From positions 1 through 60,820 of the forward strand of contig NZ_KQ960629.1 of NCBI RefSeq assembly GCF_001553265.1: a stretch of 60,820 nucleotides of DNA, written 5' to 3'. The DNA comes from Prevotella sp. DNF00663 (GTDB lineage: Bacteria; Bacteroidota; Bacteroidia; Bacteroidales; Bacteroidaceae). Made by a program: the position numbers and the translations under genes. Position 1 is the first letter of the stretch; each line of letters opens with the position of its first letter. The notes under the pieces are model-generated. The model had not been told where the DNA came from and did not search any database. It saw nothing but the letters and a program-made list of their open reading frames with translations. Positions 17,311 to 26,695 of this stretch are shown here, piece after piece.

Positions 17311-17420
17311 TTAAAAGGACGTCACAGGATGTGACGTCCCACAGAAAGACAGGTTGGAGGACCTGTTCTTGTTAGTCCTGAATTCCTCCTTTACCTAATC
17401 TAGGACCTATTGTAGCTTAA
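17311..17420 (-). promoter_or_regulatory. Structured leader / terminator-like hairpins before the MATE gene
   Basis: On the minus strand, in order: AGCTT/AAGCT (about 17414-17425), GTCCT...AGGAC elements, ACAGGT-CCTCCA-ACCTGT (17350-17367), and a perfect 10-bp hairpin GGACGTCACA-TCC-TGTGACGTCC (17317-17339) followed by TTTT. The last could be the SDR gene's terminator or an attenuator. No known riboswitch class is recognised. Confidence 0.5.
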
Positions 17421-17478
17421 AAGCTATTTTTTACAAAACACAAAGTCATCCTGTACTTTCATTAAGTTGCAGTCCTCT

Positions 17479-18261
17479 TTAGGACAAATGTTCTTCACGG
17501 TTCACATCACGACTGATTGTGTAACCGTTTGCTTGATGTGTAGCCAATACCAACACTTCGGCAATCTGTACATGTTCTGGGGCTGATGCAGCATAGAATG
17601 CCACGTCGGCGATATCATCTCCGTTCAAAGGATGAATCCCCTCGTATACATGCTTTGCTTGTTGCTGATTCCCATGGAAACGTACAACGCTGAAATTAGT
17701 CTCTACTAATCCCGGCTTGATATTGGTTACTCGCACGCAAGTATCTACCAAATCTACCCGTAAACCATCGGTCAAAGTCTTGACAGCAGCTTTAGTTGCG
17801 CAATATACATTGCCTCCGGCGTATGCCACATCACCTGCTACACTACCAATATTGATGACATGTCCACGATTTCGCTCTACCATTCCGGGTACAATCAGAC
17901 GTGTCATGGTGAGCAAACCCTTGATATTGGTATCTATCATTGTCTCCCAATCGTCTTCATCGCCCTCATATTCTTTGGTCAAACCCAAAGCCAAACCAGC
18001 ATTATTGATAAGAACATCGACAGTTTTCCAATCTCCATCCAACGACTCTACTGCTGTCTTTGCCGCCTGACGGTCGCGCACATCAAACTTCAACAGTCTG
18101 ACTTCTGCACCATCTTCTTCTAACAAAGCCTTTAACCTCTCTAACCTTTGCTCATTACGCCCTGTCAATATCAATCGGTAACCACCTTGTGCGAACTTGC
18201 GAGCACATGCCTCACCGATTCCACTGGTAGCACCTGTAATTAAAACTAGTTTAGTATTCAC
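17479..18261 (-). CDS. SDR-family NAD(P)-dependent oxidoreductase
   Basis: Classical short-chain dehydrogenase/reductase, 260 aa, cytosolic. Cofactor motif GATSGIGEA at residues 10-18, NNAG (about 87-90), catalytic Ser in INIGSVAG and Tyr/Lys in YCATKAAVK. An Arg after the second strand (TGRNEQRL) suggests NADP(H). It resembles the YdfG 3-hydroxy-acid dehydrogenase subgroup (serine/allo-threonine dehydrogenase), including the conserved IKPGLVETNFSVVRFHG end region. The substrate is not certain. Confidence 0.9.
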   Translation of the reverse strand: MNTKLVLITGATSGIGEACARKFAQGGYRLILTGRNEQRLERLKALLEEDGAEVRLLKFDVRDRQAAKTAVESLDGDWKTVDVLINNAGLALGLTKEYEGDEDDWETMIDTNIKGLLTMTRLIVPGMVERNRGHVINIGSVAGDVAYAGGNVYCATKAAVKTLTDGLRVDLVDTCVRVTNIKPGLVETNFSVVRFHGNQQQAKHVYEGIHPLNGDDIADVAFYAASAPEHVQIAEVLVLATHQANGYTISRDVNREEHLS

Positions 18262-18446
18262 TTAATCTGTATTTTATTTTTAAAAAAGATACTCTTAGTT
18301 TTATTCTAAAATATTTTATTACAAACATAATAAAAATATAGATACGCGATTCTAAGCTTAACATTATTTAATAAAATAACAATATTTTCGAGAGATAACA
18401 CCTATTAATCATAGGATTAATAACGATTATAAATAAATCTCAAAAA

Positions 18447-18478
18447 TTGCCTTATTTCTATTTTTTTTTATAATTTTG
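18447..18478 (+). promoter_or_regulatory. Promoter for the BadF-type kinase
   Basis: TTGC (18447-18450), 20-bp spacer, TAATTTTG (18471-18478), matching TAnnTTTG; 49 bp before the start codon. The remaining 266-bp spacer is very AT-rich and holds nothing else I can name. Confidence 0.6.
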
Positions 18479-18527
18479 CTCTAGTAAACTTTAATAGATC
18501 GTTTAACTTTGAGATAATACGACGACC

Positions 18528-19379
18528 ATGATGAAACTAATTGCAGAAAGTGGTTCTTCACATACGAGTTGGGTACTAATTGAAAATGGTAAGATTATAG
18601 AGCAACAACGCTCTGATGGTTTAAACCCTTATTTTCAGAACCGAAGAGAGATTAGCAGAAGCATCAGGCTAGGACTCCCCGAAGAGTTTTTTCACAAAAA
18701 GATTCAACATATCTATTTTTACGGAGCAGGATGCGATACTGAAACTCGTAAAAACACCGTGAAGGCCTCTCTTATCTCTCAGTTTCGCACGCCGGTGACC
18801 GTAGAAAGCAATCTTGTGGCAGCAGCTAGAGGACTCTGCCAAGACAAGCCCGGCATTGCCTGCATCCTAGACACGGGGTCGAACTCATGCCTTTACGACG
18901 GCAAGCAAATTGTATCAAGCGTCAAAACCTGTGGATTCATTTTAGGAGACGAAGGTAGTGGTTCGGCCATTGGTAAGAGTTTTCTATCTGATGTACTGAA
19001 AAATTTAGCACCCGAAGAACTGGCCCACACCTTTTACAAGCAGAATTATACAAATGCCGATGAAGTGATGAATGCCGTATACAACGAACCTAGACCCAAT
19101 TATTATTTGGCCAAGACGGCTTTTTTCCTCACACCACATACCGGAAATCCATATGTACACGACTTGATTGTCAATAATTTCCGTAGCTTCTTCAAACGCA
19201 ACATCGCACAATTACCTTATAAAGACTACCCCATCAGTTTTATTGGTAACGTAGCTCACACCTATTCCGACCTATTATTAGAAGTATGTGACGAATTCAG
19301 CATCACTCCCGCAGCTATTGTGGAATCTTCTTTGGAAGGGCTGATTACTTATCATGGAAATAATTTCCAGACTCCCTAA
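18528..19379 (+). CDS. BadF/BcrA-type sugar kinase (GlcNAc/MurNAc kinase-like)
   Basis: ASKHA-fold ATPase of the BadF/BadG/BcrA/BcrD group, 283 aa, cytosolic. Seen are an N-terminal phosphate-1-like loop (AESGSSHTSWVLI), AGCDTE, the phosphate-2 loop LDTGSNSCLYDG (about residues 115-127) and GFILGDEGSGSAIGKSFLSD. This subgroup includes N-acetylglucosamine and N-acetylmuramate kinases. As the first gene before a peptidoglycan-peptide locus, phosphorylation of an amino sugar released from murein is a good guess, but other sugars are possible. Confidence 0.8.
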   Translation: MMKLIAESGSSHTSWVLIENGKIIEQQRSDGLNPYFQNRREISRSIRLGLPEEFFHKKIQHIYFYGAGCDTETRKNTVKASLISQFRTPVTVESNLVAAARGLCQDKPGIACILDTGSNSCLYDGKQIVSSVKTCGFILGDEGSGSAIGKSFLSDVLKNLAPEELAHTFYKQNYTNADEVMNAVYNEPRPNYYLAKTAFFLTPHTGNPYVHDLIVNNFRSFFKRNIAQLPYKDYPISFIGNVAHTYSDLLLEVCDEFSITPAAIVESSLEGLITYHGNNFQTP

Positions 19380-19561
19380 ACAATAATAGTTCTTCAACAC
19401 TGTGCTATAGCAACCAATACTATACCAAACCGGATAACTGGAATCTTATAATAAAGATTATCTTACATCCCCAAAACAAATATAAATAAGCATTATACCG
19501 CCTTCTTTAAATGCAAAAATATATTTCTAATATTTAAATTTACATATATTTAAAGTTTTCT

Positions 19562-19593
19562 CTTGCATTTATTTTTATTTTATCGTATTTTAG
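19562..19593 (+). promoter_or_regulatory. Possible promoter for the NlpC/P60-epimerase operon
   Basis: TTG (19563-19565), 20-bp spacer, TATTTTAG (19586-19593), one step off TAnnTTTG at its end. The 235-bp spacer before it holds a small AATCTT/AAGATT hairpin (about 19441-19458) and is otherwise plain AT-rich DNA. Confidence 0.35.
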
Positions 19594-19614
19594 TAGCCAA
19601 TTAATCATAAGCTT

Positions 19615-20676
19615 ATGACCATGTACACAAGAAGAGATTTTCTTAAAAAAGCAGTTCTTGCTACAGTCGGTTCCACATTGATTTTGGAAAAGGCTCATGC
19701 CTTTGAGAAGTTGGCACGTCCTTTTACAGGCAAGCCAAAAAATTCTTCAAAAATTTCCAATGCTACTATTAAGCAAACTATGGAGAGTTGGGGAATCGTC
19801 ACCGTTTCTGTTTGTAACATGCGACAAGCTGATGATTACGATTCCGGGCAAGTTTCCCAAGCGCTCTTAGGAATGCCTGTCAAAATACTAGGTGAAAGCC
19901 ACGAATGGACCAAGATACAGACTCCGGAAGATTATATTGGCTGGACATTAACACGAACGGTTACACATGTCAGCGCTGAACAGCATGCAGAATGGAATGC
20001 TTCAGAACAAGTAGTTGTAACAAGTATCTACAGTATGGTCTATTCTGAACCAAAATTAAGTTCTCAAACCATGAGCGATGTAGTAGCCGGAAATCGATTC
20101 AAACTATTAAACAGCACCAAATATTTCTTCCACATAGCTTATCCCGATGGTCGAAAGGGATATTTGAAGAAGACCGACGGAGATCTATTGAGTCATTGGC
20201 GCAAGCATTTGAAGTACGATGCACAAAGTATCATTGCTACGGGGAAAAGCCTGATGGGGTTACCATATATGTGGGGTGGAACGAGTACCAAGGGCGTTGA
20301 CTGTAGCGGTTTTGTACGTACCACTCTCTTTATGCACGACATTATTATTCCACGTGATGCCTCCCAACAGGCTTACAAAGGAGAACATATTGACATTACC
20401 TCTGATTTTGGCAATTTAAAACCGGGCGACTTGGTTTTCTTCGGTTCCAGAAATGCAGAGACCAACAAGCCTCGCGTCTCTCATGTGGGTATATATATAG
20501 GTAATAAGAAATTCATCCATTCATTAGGATTTGTTCATATCAGCAGTTTCAATCCCGATGATGAAGAATACGATGAATACGACTTGAACCGACTATTATG
20601 GGCGGAACGCATCTTACCTTATATTAATAAGGAAGAAGGAATGATGACCACCAATCACAATACTTATTATCAATAA
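19615..20676 (+). CDS. NlpC/P60 (C40) cysteine peptidase with SH3-like domains, Tat-like signal
   Basis: Predicted gamma-D-glutamyl-L-diamino-acid endopeptidase that cuts murein peptides in the periplasm. 353 aa. The twin-arginine motif TRRDFLKK sits at residues 5-12, ahead of a modest hydrophobic stretch. SH3b-like domains span about residues 55-195. The catalytic domain (about 200-335) has Cys230 in VDCSGF, His290 in SHVGIYIG and His302 in FIHS, plus PYMWGG and KPGDLVFF. It lies 12 bp before the epimerase gene, which has the same kind of signal. A role in releasing L-Ala-D-Glu for the epimerase is inferred from the context. Confidence 0.92.
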   Translation: MTMYTRRDFLKKAVLATVGSTLILEKAHAFEKLARPFTGKPKNSSKISNATIKQTMESWGIVTVSVCNMRQADDYDSGQVSQALLGMPVKILGESHEWTKIQTPEDYIGWTLTRTVTHVSAEQHAEWNASEQVVVTSIYSMVYSEPKLSSQTMSDVVAGNRFKLLNSTKYFFHIAYPDGRKGYLKKTDGDLLSHWRKHLKYDAQSIIATGKSLMGLPYMWGGTSTKGVDCSGFVRTTLFMHDIIIPRDASQQAYKGEHIDITSDFGNLKPGDLVFFGSRNAETNKPRVSHVGIYIGNKKFIHSLGFVHISSFNPDDEEYDEYDLNRLLWAERILPYINKEEGMMTTNHNTYYQ

Positions 20677-20688
20677 ATATTGATTACG

Positions 20689-21843
20689 ATGAGTAGCAGA
20701 CGAGATTTTATTAAAAAGGCCACATTGGCTACACTAGGTACAGCCATCTCTACAGGCAAGATAGATGCCATCAAGCATGTAACGATTCCTGCCATCAATA
20801 TCAATCGCGCAGGAAAATCAGGGAAACTCAAAATGAGATTCTTCCCTTACGATCTCAAGCTACGCCATGTATTCACCGTAGCTACCTACTCTCGCACCAT
20901 GACTCCCGATGTTCAAGTGGAAATTGAATATGAGGGAGTGACGGGATATGGTGAGGCTTCTATGCCCCAATACTTAGGACAGACCGTACACAGTGTGACG
21001 ACATTCCTACAAAAGGTGGATTTGAGCCGCTTCAACGATCCTTTCCAACTTGAAGATATACTTACCTATGTAGACAGTTTGTCACCGGGTGATACGGCAG
21101 CCAAAGCCGCAGTAGACATCGCCTTGCACGACTTAGTGGGCAAACTTCTTGGTGCACCATGGTATAAGATATGGGGACTGAACAAGCAGAAAGCTCCTTC
21201 AACCACCTTTACTATCGGTATAGACACTCCCGAAGTGGTCAGACAAAAAACCAAAGAATGTGCTGATAAGTTCAATATATTAAAGGTGAAACTTGGCAGA
21301 GACAACGATAAAGAACTCATTCAGACCATTAGAAGCGTCACCAATCTACCTATTGCCGTCGATGTAAACCAAGGATGGAAAGACCGCCAAATGGCTCTCG
21401 ACATGATTCTTTGGCTCAAAGAGCAAGGCATCGTGATGGTAGAGCAACCCATGCCCAAAGAGATGAAAAACGACATTGCATGGGTTACAGATCAAAGTCC
21501 GCTGCCTATTTTTGCCGACGAAGCCATCCAGCGACTGAAAGATATTGAGAATGTGCGAGGAGCCTACTCCGGTATCAATATCAAACTCATGAAATGCACC
21601 GGCATGCGCGAGGCTTGGAAAATGCTGAACTATGCTCGTTCCATTGGCATGAAAGTAATGGTGGGCTGTATGACAGAGACTTCTTGTGCAGTCAGTGCGG
21701 CCGCCCAATTGGCACCCGCAGTCGACTTCGCCGACCTAGACGGAAACCTTCTCATCTCTAACGACCGTTTCAAAGGAATGGAAGTCGTAAAAGGAAAGAT
21801 TACACTACCCGACCGTCCCGGTATTGGCATTGTGAAAATATAA
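20689..21843 (+). CDS. Dipeptide epimerase (L-Ala-D/L-Glu type), Tat-like signal
   Basis: Enolase-superfamily enzyme of the muconate-lactonising subgroup that epimerises dipeptides such as L-Ala-D-Glu. The start is ATG 20689; a TTG at 20680 is an upstream artefact. 384 aa. Catalytic residues: KVK (Lys199, Lys201), Asp225 (VDVNQG), Glu252 (VEQP), Asp277 (FADEA), Lys299 (INIKL) and a DLDGNL motif near 349. The N-terminus carries SRRDFIKKA, a twin-arginine signature, so export of the folded metalloenzyme is likely; E. coli's counterpart YcjG is cytosolic. It is 12 bp after the NlpC/P60 gene and 16 bp before the transglutaminase-like gene. Confidence 0.92.
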   Translation: MSSRRDFIKKATLATLGTAISTGKIDAIKHVTIPAININRAGKSGKLKMRFFPYDLKLRHVFTVATYSRTMTPDVQVEIEYEGVTGYGEASMPQYLGQTVHSVTTFLQKVDLSRFNDPFQLEDILTYVDSLSPGDTAAKAAVDIALHDLVGKLLGAPWYKIWGLNKQKAPSTTFTIGIDTPEVVRQKTKECADKFNILKVKLGRDNDKELIQTIRSVTNLPIAVDVNQGWKDRQMALDMILWLKEQGIVMVEQPMPKEMKNDIAWVTDQSPLPIFADEAIQRLKDIENVRGAYSGINIKLMKCTGMREAWKMLNYARSIGMKVMVGCMTETSCAVSAAAQLAPAVDFADLDGNLLISNDRFKGMEVVKGKITLPDRPGIGIVKI

Positions 21844-21859
21844 CCTAAAAAGAAATATC

Positions 21860-23173
21860 ATGTGTGCTCCACGTCTTATCTTACTATCCTTTCTTGCCGT
21901 TTGTTCGTTGACAGCAAGCGCTTACTCATGGGAAGAAGATTTGCATCATCGCCTGTTAGTCGATTTCAATAAAAGTCGAGACGAGGTCAAAGCCTACATC
22001 CAACGATTTATTCCTGATGTGACAGACAAGCAGATGGATATATGGGAAGCATCTCATGCACTGGAGAGTATGGTCATAGATGGCAAGAAACGGTATTTCC
22101 ATAACGCCGCTCCCAACCTTTTCAGAATTGATAAAGATTGCATCCGTATCAAAACAGAAAAGGAAGGCTTGTCGCAAGAAGGCTATGAAGAGAAGGACAA
22201 AGACAATGTACCATTTATCATTCAAAATGCTGACAAAGTCTCTCATTTGGCAGAACCAAAGCGCATCAAGGTAACTTATACCTTGACCGTAAAGCCAAAT
22301 GCCGTACCCGCAGGAGAACTTATCAGATGTTGGTTGCCATTTCCGAGAACCGATATAGCCCGACAAACCAACGTAAAACTGTTGAGTACAAGTGAGATAC
22401 TATATCAACGTTCACCACAGAATCATGCTCACTCTACTCTCTACATGGAGAAACGAGCCAAAGCCGATGAACCTACAATCTTCTCAGAAACTTTCGAATA
22501 CACCACTTATGGCTATTGGGCAGGCCTAAGCCCTGACCAAATCAAGCCATACAATACCCATAGTAAGCTTTATAAACAATACACCTCGGAGCGTGACAAG
22601 CACATGATTTTCACCCCGATGTTACGTCATTTGGCCGATAGTCTGACGCGTGGAGAAAGCAATCCGCTGTTGAAAGCCCGTCGAATATTCGCTTATATAG
22701 ATACCAACTATCCGTGGGCATCGGCTAGAGAATACTCTACGATTGAGAATATCCCTGAATATGTGGTTCTCAACAAGCATGGCGACTGCGGACAAGTCAC
22801 ATTATTGTTCGCCACCCTATGCCGTATTTGCGGTATTCCCTCGCACTTCCAAAGTGGCTTCATGCTACATCCCGACAATGAAAATCTACACGATTGGTGT
22901 GAAATCTATTTCGAAGGAATCGGCTGGGTGCCTGTAGATATATCGTTCGGCATACCCTCTTATGCCCAAAACGAACGCGAGAAATGGTTCTTCTTAGGTG
23001 GTCTCGACTCATGGCGCATGGTAGTCAACCTAGATTTTGGCATGTCATTATACCCTACCAAGACTTATCCGCGAAGTGAAACCGTAGACTTTCAACGTGG
23101 CGAAGTGGAATGGCGTGGTGGCAATCTATATTTCGACAAGTGGTCGTGGAATCTGGAACGTCAAGACCTCTAA
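21860..23173 (+). CDS. Secreted transglutaminase-like protein
   Basis: 437 aa. An ordinary Sec signal peptide (residues 1-22, cut after TASA) is followed by an N-terminal region of unknown fold (about 25-250) and a transglutaminase-like cysteine-protease domain (about 255-365): Cys310 in HGDCGQVT, His344 in NLHDWCEIYF, Asp360 in PVDISF form the triad. In bacteria this fold is more often a peptidase than a cross-linker. Placed between the dipeptide epimerase and SusC, it may trim murein peptides; the activity is not proven. Confidence 0.85.
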   Translation: MCAPRLILLSFLAVCSLTASAYSWEEDLHHRLLVDFNKSRDEVKAYIQRFIPDVTDKQMDIWEASHALESMVIDGKKRYFHNAAPNLFRIDKDCIRIKTEKEGLSQEGYEEKDKDNVPFIIQNADKVSHLAEPKRIKVTYTLTVKPNAVPAGELIRCWLPFPRTDIARQTNVKLLSTSEILYQRSPQNHAHSTLYMEKRAKADEPTIFSETFEYTTYGYWAGLSPDQIKPYNTHSKLYKQYTSERDKHMIFTPMLRHLADSLTRGESNPLLKARRIFAYIDTNYPWASAREYSTIENIPEYVVLNKHGDCGQVTLLFATLCRICGIPSHFQSGFMLHPDNENLHDWCEIYFEGIGWVPVDISFGIPSYAQNEREKWFFLGGLDSWRMVVNLDFGMSLYPTKTYPRSETVDFQRGEVEWRGGNLYFDKWSWNLERQDL

Positions 23174-23270
23174 TAAGTTTGACTATCTCAAAAGGGCATA
23201 TCTCCCTACTCCACGAATACGATAAACATGAAAACAAGAACAATTTTATTATAACTTTAATACATCGCTT

Positions 23271-26200
23271 ATGAAAAAACAAATCACACTTATTAGTGCA
23301 CTCCTCCTCTATGGTGGCACTATGGGGAACTTGGCATCTACGTATGCAGCCAATCCTCCTCAGTTTGTAAGCAAAAGTGAGACGACAGAAATCGTCAAAG
23401 GTACAGTAGTCGACAGCCAAGGCGAGCCTATCATTGGCGCCAGTGTTGCCGAACAGGGAACGACACGAGGAACCGTTACCGACTTGAATGGTAACTTCTC
23501 ATTCAAAGCCGGTACCAACGCCAAGCTCACAATCTCGTTCCTAGGCTACAAGACCGTTACAGTAAAAGCTTCCAACGGGATGAAGATCAAGCTTACCGAA
23601 GACAACGCTTTGCTCGATGAAGTCGTAGTAGTAGGCTACGGTCAGCAGAAGAAAGTAAACCTGACGGGTGCCGTTGCCAACGTCGATCTCGACAAGACAT
23701 TGGGCAGTCGCCCCGAACAAGACGTAACAAAAGCACTTCAAGGGTCCGTTCCCGGCTTGAGCATCCTAAACTCTAGTGGCGATTTGGACGGCACTCCATC
23801 TATCACAATTCGTGGTTTGGGTACGCTTTCTAATGGTCAGAAGTCCTCACCTCTGATTGTTGTAGACGGTGTTCCGGTCGACGACCTCTCCATGATCAAT
23901 GGCAATGACATCGCTTCTATCTCTGTTTTAAAAGACGCCGCATCCTCTGCTATCTATGGTAGCCGCGCTGCTTTCGGTGTCATCCTTATTACAACCAAGC
24001 AGGGAAAACGAGGCGATAAGGTTTCTGTGAAGTACGATGGAAAGTTCGGTTGGGACAGTTCTACCTACCTTCCCGATTATCCCGATGTTCCTACCCAGTT
24101 GAATGCAGCCATCGCAGCCAAGGCAAGAGCAGGCTCAGGATCTGTAGAATTGTTCGGTATGTACTTCGACAAGCTACTCCCTTATGCCGAAAAATGGAAA
24201 GCACAACACAGTGGTCGTAAGGGATACAGTGCTATGGAGCCATGGCAGAGTGACAGTAACGTAGGCGATTATGCCTTTGTCAACGGGCAACCGATGTACT
24301 ATGCCGACTACGATATTCAAAAAATATGGTACAACAACGCCGCACCATCACAGAGTCACAACATCTCTTTGAGTGGTTCCAGCGGTCGTACCAACTTCTA
24401 CGCATCATACGGCTACAGCAGTAAACAAGATGTCATGAAGTTCAATCCGGGTATCAGATATAAGTATAATGCCACTGTTAATATCAACACAGATATCACC
24501 GACTGGCTGAGCGCAGGCGTCAGAGTGAACTATACTCACCGCAAGATGGGGCGCGCCGATACCTACAATAACATCTATCAGTACCTATGGCGTTGGGGCT
24601 CTTTCTTCATTCCGTCGGGCTATATGCAGTCTGAAGATGGCACTATCAACGATTATCGTGTCGTAGCTCTGCAGAAACAGGCTGCTCGACAGTATATTTT
24701 CCACGACCAAATGAGCCTCAATGCGTATATCAAAGCCAACATTACGAAAGACTTGACACTGAATGCTGACTACACATATAATGTAGAAAACTTCAACTTC
24801 AAGTCGAGCGACCATAGCGTATATGGCATGAACTGGTCGGGAACAAGTCCCACATACATCGTTCAGCCAACCGCTTCAAGCGCTACCCGTTGGAATACCA
24901 AGAAGACACGTTGGGCTGCCAACGCTTACTTGAACTACACCCACTCTTGGAACGACGCCCATAATCTGAACGTCATGGTCGGTATCAATGGCGAAAACTA
25001 TAAATCAGACTACTTCTATGTAAATCGCACACAGCTCTATGATGAGAACTATCCCGAAATCAATTTGGCTTATGGCGATTTAAAGAAAGCCACCCTAGAC
25101 TCTTCGACAGGCGATCGTGCCTCTGCCGGTTACTTCGGTCGTATCAACTACGACTACAAGGGTATCTATCTACTCGAACTGAACGGACGTTACGATGGCT
25201 CTTCCCGTTTCCCCAACGGAGACAAGTGGGCTTTCTTCCCATCCATTTCTGCCGGTTATAGATTTACCGAAGAGCCCTACTGGCAAGACCTTCATAAATA
25301 CATCTCAAGTGGTAAGTTGCGTTTCTCTTACGGTGAGATAGGTAACGAGGCTGTAGGAGACTGGATGTTCATCTCTACGATGAGTCCTTACTCAGAGTCT
25401 AAAATTACATGGTTGAACAGCGCTGGTACCAAAGTCACCCAGTTTGCTATCCCCTCTTGGGTATCCTCTACCTTGACGTGGGAGCGCATCCATACACTCG
25501 ATGCCGGAATCGACTTAAGCTTCCTCAATGGCGATTTGAACTTAACAGCCGATTGGTTCCAGCGTTCTACCACCAACATGCTAGCTCCCGGTACAGCCCT
25601 TCCGGCCAGTGTAGGTGCTGCTGCTCCTTACACCAATGCAGGCGAATTACGCTCACGCGGTTGGGAACTCTCGCTCAGTTATCGCAAGCAACTCAATAAA
25701 GACTTAGGCGTATATGCCAACTTCAGCATCAGTGATTCTAAGGTAAAGGTGCAGAAGTGGAACAACAACTCTAAGGTTATTGGCTACACCGGTGGCATCG
25801 TAGGCGACAACAATGCTAAAACCTACGCTTACGCAGGTGAAAATTGGGGCGATATTTGGGGCTTCGAAACCGAACGTTACTTTACCGAAAACGACTTCGA
25901 CGGCAAAAATGCCGATGGTAGTTGGAAGTATAAGAGTGGCGTAGCTAGCCAAGTTGGTATCCAGACCGATAACTTCGTATATGGTCCCGGTGATATTAAA
26001 TTCAAAGATTTGAATGGTGATGGCGTCATCGACGGTGGTAAAGGTACAGCCGATGATCACGGAGATTTGAAAGTAATCGGTAACACTCTACCTCGCTACG
26101 AATATAGCTTTCACCTCGGTGGCAACTATAAAGGCTTCGACCTCGACCTCTTCTTCCAAGGAGTTGGTAAGCGCGACATGTGGACAAAGTCTGCATTTGC

Positions 26201-26663
26201 ATTCCCGGAGATGCGTGCTGCCGACCTTGCCATTTATGCTAACCAAACGAAGTACAACGTCTACGACCCTACAGGTAAGAACACCAATATCAGCGAGAGC
26301 AACGATTTCCCATGTCTCTATCCGGGTAACGAAGGTTCAGGCAATGTTTCCGGACTTGCACCCATCGGTGGTGAACACAACTATTATCCTCAGACCAAGT
26401 ACTTAGTTAACATGGCTTACCTCCGCTTGAAGAACATCACATTGGGCTATACCATGCCTGCTTCTCTCAGTAAGAAGTTCTACATCCAGAAACTTCGCGT
26501 CTATGGAAGCGTAGACAACCTCTGTCTGCTCTACAAAGGTAGCGGCAATCTGCCTGTCGACCCCGAAATGAACGAAGGCCAAGGTTCACTCTCATACGGC
26601 ACATGGGGACGTACTTATCCTATCACTCGCACATGGTCGGTAGGTCTGCAAGTTACATTCTAA
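23271..26663 (+). CDS. SusC/RagA-family TonB-dependent outer-membrane transporter
   Basis: 1130-aa outer-membrane importer. Signal peptide (residues 1-27), carboxypeptidase-regulatory-like domain (about 43-115, KGTVVDSQGEPIIGASV), a TonB-box-like DEVVVVGYGQQKK, plug domain (about 125-245, with SITIRGLGTL and VLKDAASSAIYGSRAAFGVILITTK) and a C-terminal beta-barrel that ends WSVGLQVTF with a terminal aromatic residue. It pairs with SusD 32 bp downstream. The substrate is probably a murein fragment or peptide, judging from the upstream genes. No adjacent hybrid two-component or sigma/anti-sigma regulator is present. Confidence 0.95.
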   Translation: MKKQITLISALLLYGGTMGNLASTYAANPPQFVSKSETTEIVKGTVVDSQGEPIIGASVAEQGTTRGTVTDLNGNFSFKAGTNAKLTISFLGYKTVTVKASNGMKIKLTEDNALLDEVVVVGYGQQKKVNLTGAVANVDLDKTLGSRPEQDVTKALQGSVPGLSILNSSGDLDGTPSITIRGLGTLSNGQKSSPLIVVDGVPVDDLSMINGNDIASISVLKDAASSAIYGSRAAFGVILITTKQGKRGDKVSVKYDGKFGWDSSTYLPDYPDVPTQLNAAIAAKARAGSGSVELFGMYFDKLLPYAEKWKAQHSGRKGYSAMEPWQSDSNVGDYAFVNGQPMYYADYDIQKIWYNNAAPSQSHNISLSGSSGRTNFYASYGYSSKQDVMKFNPGIRYKYNATVNINTDITDWLSAGVRVNYTHRKMGRADTYNNIYQYLWRWGSFFIPSGYMQSEDGTINDYRVVALQKQAARQYIFHDQMSLNAYIKANITKDLTLNADYTYNVENFNFKSSDHSVYGMNWSGTSPTYIVQPTASSATRWNTKKTRWAANAYLNYTHSWNDAHNLNVMVGINGENYKSDYFYVNRTQLYDENYPEINLAYGDLKKATLDSSTGDRASAGYFGRINYDYKGIYLLELNGRYDGSSRFPNGDKWAFFPSISAGYRFTEEPYWQDLHKYISSGKLRFSYGEIGNEAVGDWMFISTMSPYSESKITWLNSAGTKVTQFAIPSWVSSTLTWERIHTLDAGIDLSFLNGDLNLTADWFQRSTTNMLAPGTALPASVGAAAPYTNAGELRSRGWELSLSYRKQLNKDLGVYANFSISDSKVKVQKWNNNSKVIGYTGGIVGDNNAKTYAYAGENWGDIWGFETERYFTENDFDGKNADGSWKYKSGVASQVGIQTDNFVYGPGDIKFKDLNGDGVIDGGKGTADDHGDLKVIGNTLPRYEYSFHLGGNYKGFDLDLFFQGVGKRDMWTKSAFAFPEMRAADLAIYANQTKYNVYDPTGKNTNISESNDFPCLYPGNEGSGNVSGLAPIGGEHNYYPQTKYLVNMAYLRLKNITLGYTMPASLSKKFYIQKLRVYGSVDNLCLLYKGSGNLPVDPEMNEGQGSLSYGTWGRTYPITRTWSVGLQVTF

Positions 26664-26695
26664 ACCTAATAGAAACACTTTAAGATATTACGATT

